Of a DNA stretch of 15,213 bases, positions 1 through 7,477 are shown in pieces. How positions within the stretch are numbered: the stretch's first letter is position 1; the number at the start of each line of letters is the position of its first letter. A program made the position numbers and the translations under genes. This stretch comes from a bacterium (lineage in GTDB: Bacteria > Myxococcota_A > Bradymonadia > UBA7976 > UBA1532). The notes beneath the pieces were generated by a model. That model was not told the origin of the DNA. It saw nothing but the letters and a program-made list of their open reading frames with translations, and ran no database searches. The stretch spans positions 1-15,213 of the forward strand of contig JAUHVS010000065.1 in assembly GCA_030424955.1 (NCBI GenBank). The letters are read 5' to 3'.

Positions 1-1
1 G

Positions 2-1054
2 GTCACCGACGGGCTGCCTGAGATCACCGATCTGCAGGCGCTGCCCGGCGCGCCGCACCACCTGATCGCGCTCACCAAGTCGGGCATCGCCTGGCGGATC
101 GACACCCGCTCGGGCCGCAAGACCCGGCTGTTCGACGTGACCGTGCCCACCCGGTCCGAGCAGGGGCTGCTGGGGCTGGCGTTCCACCCCAACTATTTGA
201 AGAACAAGCGGTTCTTCTTGAACTACAGCGCTGAGTCCGAGGGCGGCCGCCAGACCCACGTGGCCGAGTGGCGCGGGGATCTGGCGGGCGACACGCCGGC
301 GGCGGCCCACCACCTCGTGCTGGCGGTGGACCAGCCGTGGCCGAACCACAACGCCGGTCAGCTCGCCTTTGGCCCCGACGGCTTCTTGTACGTGGGCCTG
401 GGCGATGGGGGCGCGGCCAACGATCCCCACGGCCACGGGCAGAACCTCAAGACCCTGCTGGGCAGCCTGCTGCGCATCGACGTGGACCAGGCGGCGCCCG
501 GCGCCAAGTACGCGATCCCCAAGGACAACCCCTTCGTGGGCCGCGCCGACGCCCGGCCCGAGATCTGGGCCTACGGCCTGCGCAACCCGTGGCGCTACGC
601 CTTCGCCCCCGACGGCCGGCTGGTGGTCGGGGACGTGGGGCAGGACGCCTGGGAGGAGATCACCATCGTCGGCCGCGGCGAGAACCACGGCTGGCGGATC
701 CGCGAGGCCGACCGCTGCTTCCCGCCGGGCACCCGCTGTCAGGCCGCGGGGCTGGTGGATCCCATCCACAGCTACCCCCACGGGCCGCTGGGGCAGTCGG
801 TGACGGGCGGCCGGGTGTACGCCGGCGCCGCGGCGCCCGCCCTGCGGGGCAAGTACGTGTTTGGCGACTTCGCGTCGGGCCGGCTGTGGGCCCTGGATCT
901 GCCCGCGCCGGGGGCCCCACCGGTGAAGGAGGCGGCGGTGTACGCCCTGGGCCGCTTCAGCGTGCAGCCCTCGACCTTCGGCGCCGACGGGGCGGGCGAG
1001 CTGTACGTGGGCGACTTCGGCGGCGGCGCGGTGTACCGGATCAGCGCGCCGTGA
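2..1054 (+). CDS. PQQ-dependent sugar dehydrogenase (soluble GDH/YliI-like), 5' truncated
   Basis: The reading frame is open from base 2 to the TGA at 1052-1054, giving 350 residues; the true start and any export signal lie left of the window. The fold is the six-bladed propeller of the soluble glucose/aldose sugar dehydrogenase family, which oxidises sugars outside the cytoplasm with PQQ as cofactor. Supporting motifs, in order: EQGLLGLAFHPNY; NHNAGQLAFGPDG, carrying the His expected near PQQ; YVGLGDGG; a Ca-site-like NDPHGHGQN; LRNPWRYAFAPDGRL, holding the Arg-Asn pair of the active site; and VGDVGQDAWEEI. The C-terminus (YVGDFGGGAVYRI) closes the last blade. An internal GTG at 137 falls inside conserved sequence and is not the real start. 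The substrate cannot be deduced. Related proteins without PQQ activity (HHIP-like) are the main alternative. Confidence 0.86.
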   Translation, partial: VTDGLPEITDLQALPGAPHHLIALTKSGIAWRIDTRSGRKTRLFDVTVPTRSEQGLLGLAFHPNYLKNKRFFLNYSAESEGGRQTHVAEWRGDLAGDTPAAAHHLVLAVDQPWPNHNAGQLAFGPDGFLYVGLGDGGAANDPHGHGQNLKTLLGSLLRIDVDQAAPGAKYAIPKDNPFVGRADARPEIWAYGLRNPWRYAFAPDGRLVVGDVGQDAWEEITIVGRGENHGWRIREADRCFPPGTRCQAAGLVDPIHSYPHGPLGQSVTGGRVYAGAAAPALRGKYVFGDFASGRLWALDLPAPGAPPVKEAAVYALGRFSVQPSTFGADGAGELYVGDFGGGAVYRISAP

Positions 1055-1060
1055 GGCGCT

Positions 1061-1083
1061 GAGGCCCGCCCGTCGCGGGGCTC
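1061..1083 (+). terminator. Possible intrinsic terminator after the dehydrogenase gene
   Basis: GAGGCCCGC (1061-1069) pairs with GCGGGGCTC (1075-1083) across a 5-nt loop. Eight of nine positions pair, with one G-G mismatch. It begins 6 nt after the stop codon and is followed shortly by CCTTTGG rather than a true U-tract, so termination is plausible but not shown. It would separate the dehydrogenase from the TPR gene. Confidence 0.4.
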
Positions 1084-1131
1084 GACCTTTGGCGGCATCC
1101 GGGGCACGATGCCGGCGACCACCACTGCGCC

Positions 1132-1137
1132 AAGGAG
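1132..1137 (+). promoter_or_regulatory. Shine-Dalgarno AAGGAG that fixes the TPR gene start
   Basis: AAGGAG ends immediately before the TTG at 1138, leaving no spacer for that codon, but lies 6 nt before the GTG at 1144. The spacing therefore favours GTG 1144 as the start. Confidence 0.75.
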
Positions 1138-1143
1138 TTGGGG

Positions 1144-4100
1144 GTGACCGAAGAGACGGGGCTGGCACGGGCTGATCGACTGGCCGCTGAGGGCCGGTAT
1201 GACGCCCTCGTGGGGCAGCTCATCGAGCTGCTCGAGGTCGAGGCCGATCCCGCGCTGCGGGTGGCCCTCTACGAGCGCGCGGTGCAGGCCCTGGCCGGCC
1301 CGCTGGCCGCACCCGACAACGCGCTGCTGGTGCTCAACCAGGCCTTCCAGGAGATCCCCGACGACGCCCGGTTCGGGCCGCAGTTCGAGGCCCTGTCGGC
1401 GGCCCTGGGTCGCTGGCACGAGGCCCTGGCGGCCTACGAGGGCGCCTGCGAGGCCCACGCGGGGCCCACCGCGCTGCCCCTGCACCAGCGCCTCGCCGCC
1501 TGGTACACCGCGCAGGACGAGCCCGCCGACGCCCTGCGGCACCGGCTGGTGATCCGCGAGCTCGACCCCACCGACGCCGCCAACGAGGACGCCCTGATCG
1601 AGGCCCTGGAGGGCATGGGCGAGTGGGCGGTGGTGGCGGAGCTGTGGCAGGGGCGGCTGGCCGCCAGCGAGGCCCCCGCGGATCGCGCGGCGGCCCGGCA
1701 GCGGCTCATCGAGCTCCATGAGGGCCGGCTGAACGACGCCGCGGGGGCCCTGGCCCTGGCGGTGGACGGCTTCGCCGAAGACCCCGATGACGGCCAGGGC
1801 CGTGAGCTCGCCCGGCTGGCCACCCGCGCCGGCGACTGGGCGCCGCTCTTCGAGGCCTACGAGCGCGCCTGCGACCACCGCGCCGACGATCCCGCCGCCG
1901 CCGAGCCGTTCCACGCCCGGCTGGCCGAGTGGTACGACCTGGAGGGCCGCGAGGCCGACGCCCTGACCCACCGCGTGTGGCTCGCGGAGCAGCACCCCGA
2001 CGATCCGGCCCAGCAGCGCACGCTCGCCCGCTGGCTGGAGCAGGCCGGCGAGTGGCGAAAGCTGGTGGATCTGCTCACCCGTCAGCTCGACAACGCCGCC
2101 GATCAGGGCGCCCGGGTGCGCGCGGCGCTGCGCATCGCGCAGATCCTCGAGGAGCACCTGGACGGCGGCGACGAGGCCTTCGATCTGCTGGGCCGCGTGT
2201 TCGTCGACACCCTCGACGGCGGCCTCGAGATGCACCTGGAGACCCTGGCCGAGCGCCAGGGCGCCTTCAAGCCGCTGGCCCGGCTGTACCGCCGCGCGCT
2301 CGACCGCACCTTCGCCGATCCGAGCGAGGCCGCGACCCTGCACCTGAAGGCGGCGCTGATCTACGACCACCACCTGCGCGACGGCCGCCGCGCGGCCGAC
2401 CAGTACGCCCACGTGCTGACCTACGAGCCCGGCAACGAGCGGGCGCTGGCCGGGGTGGCCCGGCTGCTGGAGCAGGAGGGGCGCGTCGAGGAGCTGGCGG
2501 CGATCCGCTGGCGGGAGGCCGAGTCCCCCGCCGACGCCGAGACCCGCTTCGCCCGCTGGCTGGCGGTGGGCGACCTGTACCGCGAGCAGCTCAAGGATCC
2601 GGTGAAGGCCGTCGAGGCCTGGTTCAAGGCCCTGCAGGTGCGGCCCGACACCCGGCAGGTGCTCACGCGCCTGCTCGACGTGTACGGCGAGACCGACCGC
2701 TGGGAGGCGTCGATCAAGGTGCTGCGCAAGCTCGCCAAGCTCGAGACCGATCCCGAGAAGCAGGCGCGGTTCATCTACGCCATCGGGATCATCCAGCGCG
2801 ACAAGATCGAGGACCACTACGTGGCGGTGCGCACGCTGGATCAGGCCCTGGAGGTCGACCCCACCCTGGTGCGCGCGTTCCAGGCCATCGACGAGATCCT
2901 GACCGTCGATCAGGACTACGCCCGCCAGGATCGCTACTACCGCAAGATGCTGGTGCGGGCCCGCCAGCACCACCTCGACGACGCCCTGGTGGTGTCCCTC
3001 GCGCGCAACCTGGGCGAGATCAACCGCAGCCGGCTGCACAACTACGCCGAGGCCATCAAGGCCTACCAGATCGTGGCCCACAAGCGGCCCGGCGACCGGG
3101 GCGTACACACCATCCTGGCCGAGCTGCACGCCCTCGAGGGCCAGCCCGGCGAGGCGGCGGCGCAGGCCTTCGAGCTGGTGACCCTCGATCCGGCGGATCC
3201 CAGCGGCTACCACGAGCTCGCGCGGCGCCGGCTCGACGCCGGGCAGCTCGACGGCGCCTGGTGCGCTTGCCAGGTGCTGGTGGTGCTGGGGCAGGCCACC
3301 GAGGACGAGCAGCGCTTCTACGAGGAGGGCCGCCGCCACAGCACGGCGCAGGCGCAGCGGCCGCTCGAGGGCGGCGACTGGGCGCTGCTGACCTGGGCGG
3401 GCAAGCCGCAGGCCATCGACCGGGTGCTGCTGGCGACCCACGAGGTGGTGGGGCCGCTGATGGCCCACACGCCGAAGCAGCTGGGGCTCAACCCCCGCAA
3501 GGACCAGCTCAACCTGGAGGCGCCCAGCGATCTGGGCCAGATCCTCAAGTACACCCAGCAGATCACCGGCGTGACCGTGGCGTCGGCGTGGCTGTCGCCC
3601 ACGGCCCGCGGGCTACAGGTGGGAGATCTGTGGCCGCCCGGGCTGCTGGTGGCCCCCGACATGGCCGGGGTGGGCTTCGCCGAGGCCGCCGCCCGGGCCG
3701 CCCGGGCCCTGTACCTGGGCAGCGTGCAGCACGCCGCGGCGGGCTCGGCGCCGGACGCCACCGTCGCGCACCAGCGGGTGCTGGGCATCGTCACCGCGGC
3801 GCTGGCGGCGGTGATGCCCGAGGCCGGCCTGGCGGCGGATCCCGCCCTGCTCGACGCCCTGCGCAGCCGCCTGACGGCGGGCCGCCTGGCGGATCTGCAG
3901 GGCGCGGCGCCGGCCATCCCGCAGCCGCTGGCGCAGGGGGTGGCCGCCTGGTGTGAGGCCGTGGAGCACACCGCCAGCCGGCTGGCGCTGCTGATCAGCT
4001 GCGATCTGGCGACGGTGGTGCGGCTGCTGCGCGACGAGCCCATGCCGCTGCTGCCCGACATGGCCGCCCGCCTGCGGGCGCTGCTGGTGTTCGCCGTCAG

Positions 4101-4158
4101 CGAGCCCTACCTGGCGCTGCGCCGCCGCCTGGGCGTCGGGGTGCCGGAGCGCAGCTGA
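1144..4158 (+). CDS. Large cytoplasmic TPR protein with a C-terminal domain of unknown function
   Basis: Starting at GTG 1144, the product is 1004 residues with no signal peptide or membrane segment, so it should be cytoplasmic. Residues ~1-735 are alpha-helical TPR-like repeats, seen as recurring patterns such as 'RLAAWYTAQDEPADALRHRL', 'RLAEWYDLEGREADALTHRV', 'DPVKAVEAWFKALQVRPD' and 'YAEAIKAYQIVAHKRPGD', which suggests a protein-interaction scaffold. Residues ~740-1004 form a separate domain (contains KQLGLNPRKDQLNL and LKYTQQITGV). From memory this resembles the C-terminal part of large TPR proteins common in Myxococcota, which looks like a degenerate metallopeptidase-type fold; I see no HExxH motif here, so enzyme activity is not supported. 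The gap to the dehydrogenase is 89 bp with a possible terminator, so it may have its own promoter, which I could not identify. No function is assigned. Confidence 0.85.
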   Translation: MTEETGLARADRLAAEGRYDALVGQLIELLEVEADPALRVALYERAVQALAGPLAAPDNALLVLNQAFQEIPDDARFGPQFEALSAALGRWHEALAAYEGACEAHAGPTALPLHQRLAAWYTAQDEPADALRHRLVIRELDPTDAANEDALIEALEGMGEWAVVAELWQGRLAASEAPADRAAARQRLIELHEGRLNDAAGALALAVDGFAEDPDDGQGRELARLATRAGDWAPLFEAYERACDHRADDPAAAEPFHARLAEWYDLEGREADALTHRVWLAEQHPDDPAQQRTLARWLEQAGEWRKLVDLLTRQLDNAADQGARVRAALRIAQILEEHLDGGDEAFDLLGRVFVDTLDGGLEMHLETLAERQGAFKPLARLYRRALDRTFADPSEAATLHLKAALIYDHHLRDGRRAADQYAHVLTYEPGNERALAGVARLLEQEGRVEELAAIRWREAESPADAETRFARWLAVGDLYREQLKDPVKAVEAWFKALQVRPDTRQVLTRLLDVYGETDRWEASIKVLRKLAKLETDPEKQARFIYAIGIIQRDKIEDHYVAVRTLDQALEVDPTLVRAFQAIDEILTVDQDYARQDRYYRKMLVRARQHHLDDALVVSLARNLGEINRSRLHNYAEAIKAYQIVAHKRPGDRGVHTILAELHALEGQPGEAAAQAFELVTLDPADPSGYHELARRRLDAGQLDGAWCACQVLVVLGQATEDEQRFYEEGRRHSTAQAQRPLEGGDWALLTWAGKPQAIDRVLLATHEVVGPLMAHTPKQLGLNPRKDQLNLEAPSDLGQILKYTQQITGVTVASAWLSPTARGLQVGDLWPPGLLVAPDMAGVGFAEAAARAARALYLGSVQHAAAGSAPDATVAHQRVLGIVTAALAAVMPEAGLAADPALLDALRSRLTAGRLADLQGAAPAIPQPLAQGVAAWCEAVEHTASRLALLISCDLATVVRLLRDEPMPLLPDMAARLRALLVFAVSEPYLALRRRLGVGVPERS

Positions 4159-4207
4159 CCCAGGGGGCGTGAGATCCCGGGGGCGGGCCGTCTGGTGGCC
4201 GTCACCG

Positions 4208-4213
4208 AGGAGG
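4208..4213 (+). promoter_or_regulatory. Strong Shine-Dalgarno (AGGAGG) for the VIT/VWA lipoprotein gene
   Basis: AGGAGG lies 4 nt before the ATG at 4218. It supports that start, which is also where the signal peptide begins. The 59-bp gap after the TPR gene shows no clear terminator, so co-transcription with the TPR gene is possible. Confidence 0.75.
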
Positions 4214-4217
4214 TCCC

Positions 4218-7200
4218 ATGTCCACCGCGCGCCCGCCCGTCCCCCGATCCCCCCTGTCCCGAACCCTGATCCTGGCCGCTGCCTGTGCCTTGGCGCTGGG
4301 GGCCGTCGGCTGTACCGCCGACGACGCCTCGGATCCGGCGGCCGCGCGCGACGGCGGCGGCGCGGGCGGCCAGGGCGGCGCAGGGGGGGGCCAGGACCCC
4401 GGCGGGTGGGGCGCTGACAGCAGCCCGTGGGGCGGCGCCGCAGACGCGGGCGCGTGGGGTGGCGGCGCGGGCGGCGGCGGCGGGGGCTGGGCGGGCGAGC
4501 CCGGAGGCGCGGGCGGGGCCGGCGGGCAGGGCGGCGGCGGGGGCGATCCGGGCGCGGGGGCCCAGCCGTGGCAGACCGACCAGGACGGCCAGCGCTTCGC
4601 CCAGGTGGACGTGGGCGACGGCGAGACCCTCGAGCTGCGCCGCCTGCGCATCACCGTGCGCATCGAGGGCCTGCGGGCCCGCACCCTCATCGACCACGTC
4701 TACTACAACCCCTACGACCGCGCCCTCGAGGGCACCTTCCGCTACACCCTGCCCAGCGAGGCGGCGGTGTCGTGGTACGGGCTGTTCCTGGGCCACGGCG
4801 GCGACGTCGTGCCCGACTTCTTCGGCCCCGCGGACGGCCTGGCCGAGGTGCCCCCCGCGCAGCTCGTTCAGTTGACGCCCGAGACCATCGCCGAGTCGGC
4901 CGATCCCGACGTGTGGGGTGAGCTGCGGGTGGGCCGGGTGGTGCCCGCCGAGGCGGGCCGCGCGGCCTACGAGGACATCACGCGGCGGCCGGTGGATCCG
5001 GCGCTGGTGGAGGCCGTGGCCCCCAACACCTTCCAGGCGCGGGTGTTCCCCATCCAGGCCCGCGGCCACAACCGGGTGCTGCTGGCGTACGAGCAGACCC
5101 TGCCCCGCGTCGGCGACGCCCTGCGCTACGCGCTGGCCCTGCCCGAGGGGCCCATCGAGCAGTTCGAGCTCATCGTGGACGGCGAGCGGCTGACGGATCT
5201 GAGCGAGGACGACGCCGTCGAGCCCATCGGGCCGGCCGAGGCGCCCACGGGCTTCGCGGTGCAGCACCTGGCGTTCATGCCCGGCGGCCGCTACGCCTTC
5301 AGCCAGGCGGCCGAGGCCGACAGCGACCTGGACGTGCTCACCGGGCGGGACGCCGAGCGCGGCGATCGCTATGCGGTGGTGCGCCTCACCGCGCCGGCCG
5401 ATGACGCCCCGGCGGCCGGGGGGCGGCGGCGCGGCATCGTGGTGCTCGACACCTCGTGGTCGGCGACGCCGGGCCGCTTCGCCGTCGACGTCGCGCTGAT
5501 GGACGCCATCCTGGCCAACACCGCCGGCCTCGATGAGTTCGCCGTGCTGACCTTCGACGCCGGCGCCCGCTGGCTGACGGACGGCTGGCGGCCCAACACC
5601 CCCGAGGCCCGGGCGACGCTGCGGGGTGTGCTGGACGCCGTGCTGCTGGAGGGCGCCACCGACTTCGGCGCCGCCCTGACGGCGCTGCGCAAGGCCGACT
5701 TCGTGGGCGCTGATCCCGTGGACGTCTTCGTGCTGACCGACGGCGCCATCACCTGGGGCGACGGCGACGTGGAGCGCCTGGTGCAGACCTTCGAGCAGCA
5801 GTCGGGCGTGGACGCGCGGTTCTTCGCTTACCGCACGGGCCTGGGGGCCGAGAACGCCGCGCTCTTTGCGGCGCTGACCCGCCGCGGCGCGACCTTCAAC
5901 TGCCTCACGGCCGACAGCGTGCCGGCCTGTAGCACCGCGCACACCGCCACCGGGCTGGTGCTCGATGAGATCAGCCTGGTGGGCCAGGGGCCCGGCGGCG
6001 CCGAGGTGTCGGATCTGATCGTCGCGGGCGGCCAGGCCACCCTGTTCCCCGGCGCGCAGCTCACGGTGGCGGCCAAGGTGGCCACCGAGGGGGACGCCGA
6101 GCTGGTGCTGCAGGGCCGCCGGGGCGAGGCCCCTGTCACCCTGCGCTGGCCCGTGCGCCTCGAGGGCGACGGCGCGCTCGCCCCGCGGGCGTGGGCCGAG
6201 ATCGCCGTGGCCCGGCTGCTGGCGGCGAACGATCCGCGGCTGGACGCCCTGGCGACCACCCTGTCGCAGCACTTCCGGGTGGTGTCGCGGGTGACCTCGC
6301 TGCTGGTGCTGGAGGCCGACGCCGACTACGCCACCTACGACCTGGACGCCGCCGAGGCTGAGCTGCCCGAGGGCGTCGGCGCCGCCGTGGACGCCGCCCT
6401 GGCGCTCATCGGCGCCGAGCGCGACGCCTTCGAGGCCATCGAGGCGGCGCTGAGCCTGGGTGGGCAGGCCGCCGCCCTCGACGGGCTCGTGGGCGGTGAG
6501 GTGTTCGCGCGGCTGGCGGATCTGGCGGGCAGCGACGCGGCGCGGCACCTGCCCGTGGTGAGCCTGCCCGTGCCCCTGGTGCTGCGCGACGCCGTGGGCG
6601 ACGCCTACCTGGCCGCGCTGGCTGAGCTTCAGCCCGACGCGCAGGCGCTGATCACCGAGGCGACCCTGCGCCGCGACAGCGGGGATCCCGGCGCGGCGCT
6701 GCGGGCCATCTCGACGGTCATCGAGGCCCTGCCGGGGGACAGCGAGGCCATCCGGCTGGTGGCCTACCGCCTGGTGTCGTGGGGCCTGCGGGCGCCCGCC
6801 GCCCACCTGCTGTTCGAGGTGCTGCGCCGCCGGCCCTACGAGCCCCAGGCCTACCGGGATCTGGCCGACGTGCTGACCGAGACCCGGCCGGCCCTGGCGG
6901 CGGCGCTCTACGAGGTGGTGCTGGCCGGCGACTGGGACCCGCGCTTCCTGCGGGTGCAGACCCTGGTGGCCGAGGAGTACGCGCTGTTCATCGCCCAGCA
7001 GCTCCAGGCCCACCCGGGCGATCCCCTGTCGGAGTGGCTGCTGGGCCGGGGCGCGGCCCTCGACCTGCCCGACATCACGGCGGATCTGCGGGTGACCATC
7101 ACCTGGAACACCGACAACACCGACATCGATCTGTGGGTCACCGATCCGTCGGGCGATAAGTGCTTCTACAGCAACCCCAACGCCGCCAACGGCGGGGAGC

Positions 7201-7445
7201 TGCTCGACGACGTGACGGGGGGCTTCGGGCCGGAGCGCTACCGCGACACGCACGCCGAGCCGGGGCGCTACCGCGTCGAGGTGCACTACTACGGCAACAA
7301 CGGCAACCGGCTGTCGGCGCAGACCCAGGTGCGGGCGACGGTGGTGCGCTTCGGCGGCACCCCGCTGGCCACGGTGCAGCGCGACGACTTCGTGCTCACC
7401 GAGCCGGGCGAGGTGCGCACCGTCGCCGACGTGTTCTTCGAGTAG
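4218..7445 (+). CDS. VIT + VWA domain lipoprotein with TPR-like region and DUF2135/YfaP-like C-terminus
   Basis: This 1075-residue protein starts with a positively charged N-terminus, a hydrophobic core and a lipobox-like LGAVGC with Cys32, so it is probably a lipoprotein. A Gly-rich disordered linker follows to about residue 117. A VIT domain spans ~138-310 (TLIDHVYYNPYDRALEGTF; later YEDITRRPVDPALVEAVAPN). A VWA domain spans ~405-590 with an intact MIDAS metal site: D411, S413, S415 (DTSWS), T481 (GATDFG) and D508 (LTDG). A helical TPR-like stretch covers ~800-940. The C-terminus from ~952 (TITWNTDNTDIDLWVTDPSG) matches the DUF2135/YfaP family, which often accompanies VIT/VWA proteins. The intact MIDAS suggests metal-dependent binding of a partner at the cell surface or in the periplasm. 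Its ligand is unknown and it is unlikely to be an enzyme. Confidence 0.88.
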   Translation: MSTARPPVPRSPLSRTLILAAACALALGAVGCTADDASDPAAARDGGGAGGQGGAGGGQDPGGWGADSSPWGGAADAGAWGGGAGGGGGGWAGEPGGAGGAGGQGGGGGDPGAGAQPWQTDQDGQRFAQVDVGDGETLELRRLRITVRIEGLRARTLIDHVYYNPYDRALEGTFRYTLPSEAAVSWYGLFLGHGGDVVPDFFGPADGLAEVPPAQLVQLTPETIAESADPDVWGELRVGRVVPAEAGRAAYEDITRRPVDPALVEAVAPNTFQARVFPIQARGHNRVLLAYEQTLPRVGDALRYALALPEGPIEQFELIVDGERLTDLSEDDAVEPIGPAEAPTGFAVQHLAFMPGGRYAFSQAAEADSDLDVLTGRDAERGDRYAVVRLTAPADDAPAAGGRRRGIVVLDTSWSATPGRFAVDVALMDAILANTAGLDEFAVLTFDAGARWLTDGWRPNTPEARATLRGVLDAVLLEGATDFGAALTALRKADFVGADPVDVFVLTDGAITWGDGDVERLVQTFEQQSGVDARFFAYRTGLGAENAALFAALTRRGATFNCLTADSVPACSTAHTATGLVLDEISLVGQGPGGAEVSDLIVAGGQATLFPGAQLTVAAKVATEGDAELVLQGRRGEAPVTLRWPVRLEGDGALAPRAWAEIAVARLLAANDPRLDALATTLSQHFRVVSRVTSLLVLEADADYATYDLDAAEAELPEGVGAAVDAALALIGAERDAFEAIEAALSLGGQAAALDGLVGGEVFARLADLAGSDAARHLPVVSLPVPLVLRDAVGDAYLAALAELQPDAQALITEATLRRDSGDPGAALRAISTVIEALPGDSEAIRLVAYRLVSWGLRAPAAHLLFEVLRRRPYEPQAYRDLADVLTETRPALAAALYEVVLAGDWDPRFLRVQTLVAEEYALFIAQQLQAHPGDPLSEWLLGRGAALDLPDITADLRVTITWNTDNTDIDLWVTDPSGDKCFYSNPNAANGGELLDDVTGGFGPERYRDTHAEPGRYRVEVHYYGNNGNRLSAQTQVRATVVRFGGTPLATVQRDDFVLTEPGEVRTVADVFFE
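4336..4566 (+). repeat. Low-complexity Gly-rich coding segment (surface tether)
   Basis: The DNA is an irregular run of GGC/GGG/GCG codons encoding about 77 residues dominated by Gly, Ala, Gln, Asp and Trp, directly after the lipobox Cys32. It reads as a flexible tether between the lipid anchor and the VIT domain. No exact repeat unit recurs. Its slippage-prone composition makes it a likely site of length variation between strains. Confidence 0.7.
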
Positions 7446-7477
7446 CCGGCCTCAGTCCTTCGCGGGCGCGGCCGGCT
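7444..7477. terminator. Inverted repeat spanning two convergent stop codons
   Basis: AGCCGGCC (7444-7451) and GGCCGGCT (7470-7477) are perfect 8-bp inverted repeats separated by 18 nt. They overlap the stop codon of the lipoprotein gene and the last codons of the propeller gene. Only 6 bp lie between the two stops, so this is the only candidate for a shared bidirectional terminator. The long loop and absence of a U-tract keep confidence low. Confidence 0.3.

Noticed and set aside
1138..1143. TTG at 1138 as the start of the TPR gene
   Set aside because: The SD directly abuts this codon with no spacer; GTG 1144 has a 6-nt spacer.
772..3468. Long minus-strand open frame of 898 codons opposite the dehydrogenase and TPR genes
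   Set aside because: Its translation is low-complexity (His, Gln, Gly, Leu, Arg-rich) with no domain, as expected from the antisense frame of GC-rich codons. The plus-strand genes have clear motifs.
4107..7286. Minus-strand frame of 1059 codons opposite the VIT/VWA gene
   Set aside because: It is an antisense shadow: repetitive Gly/His/Gln/Arg composition, no start signal and no recognisable domain.
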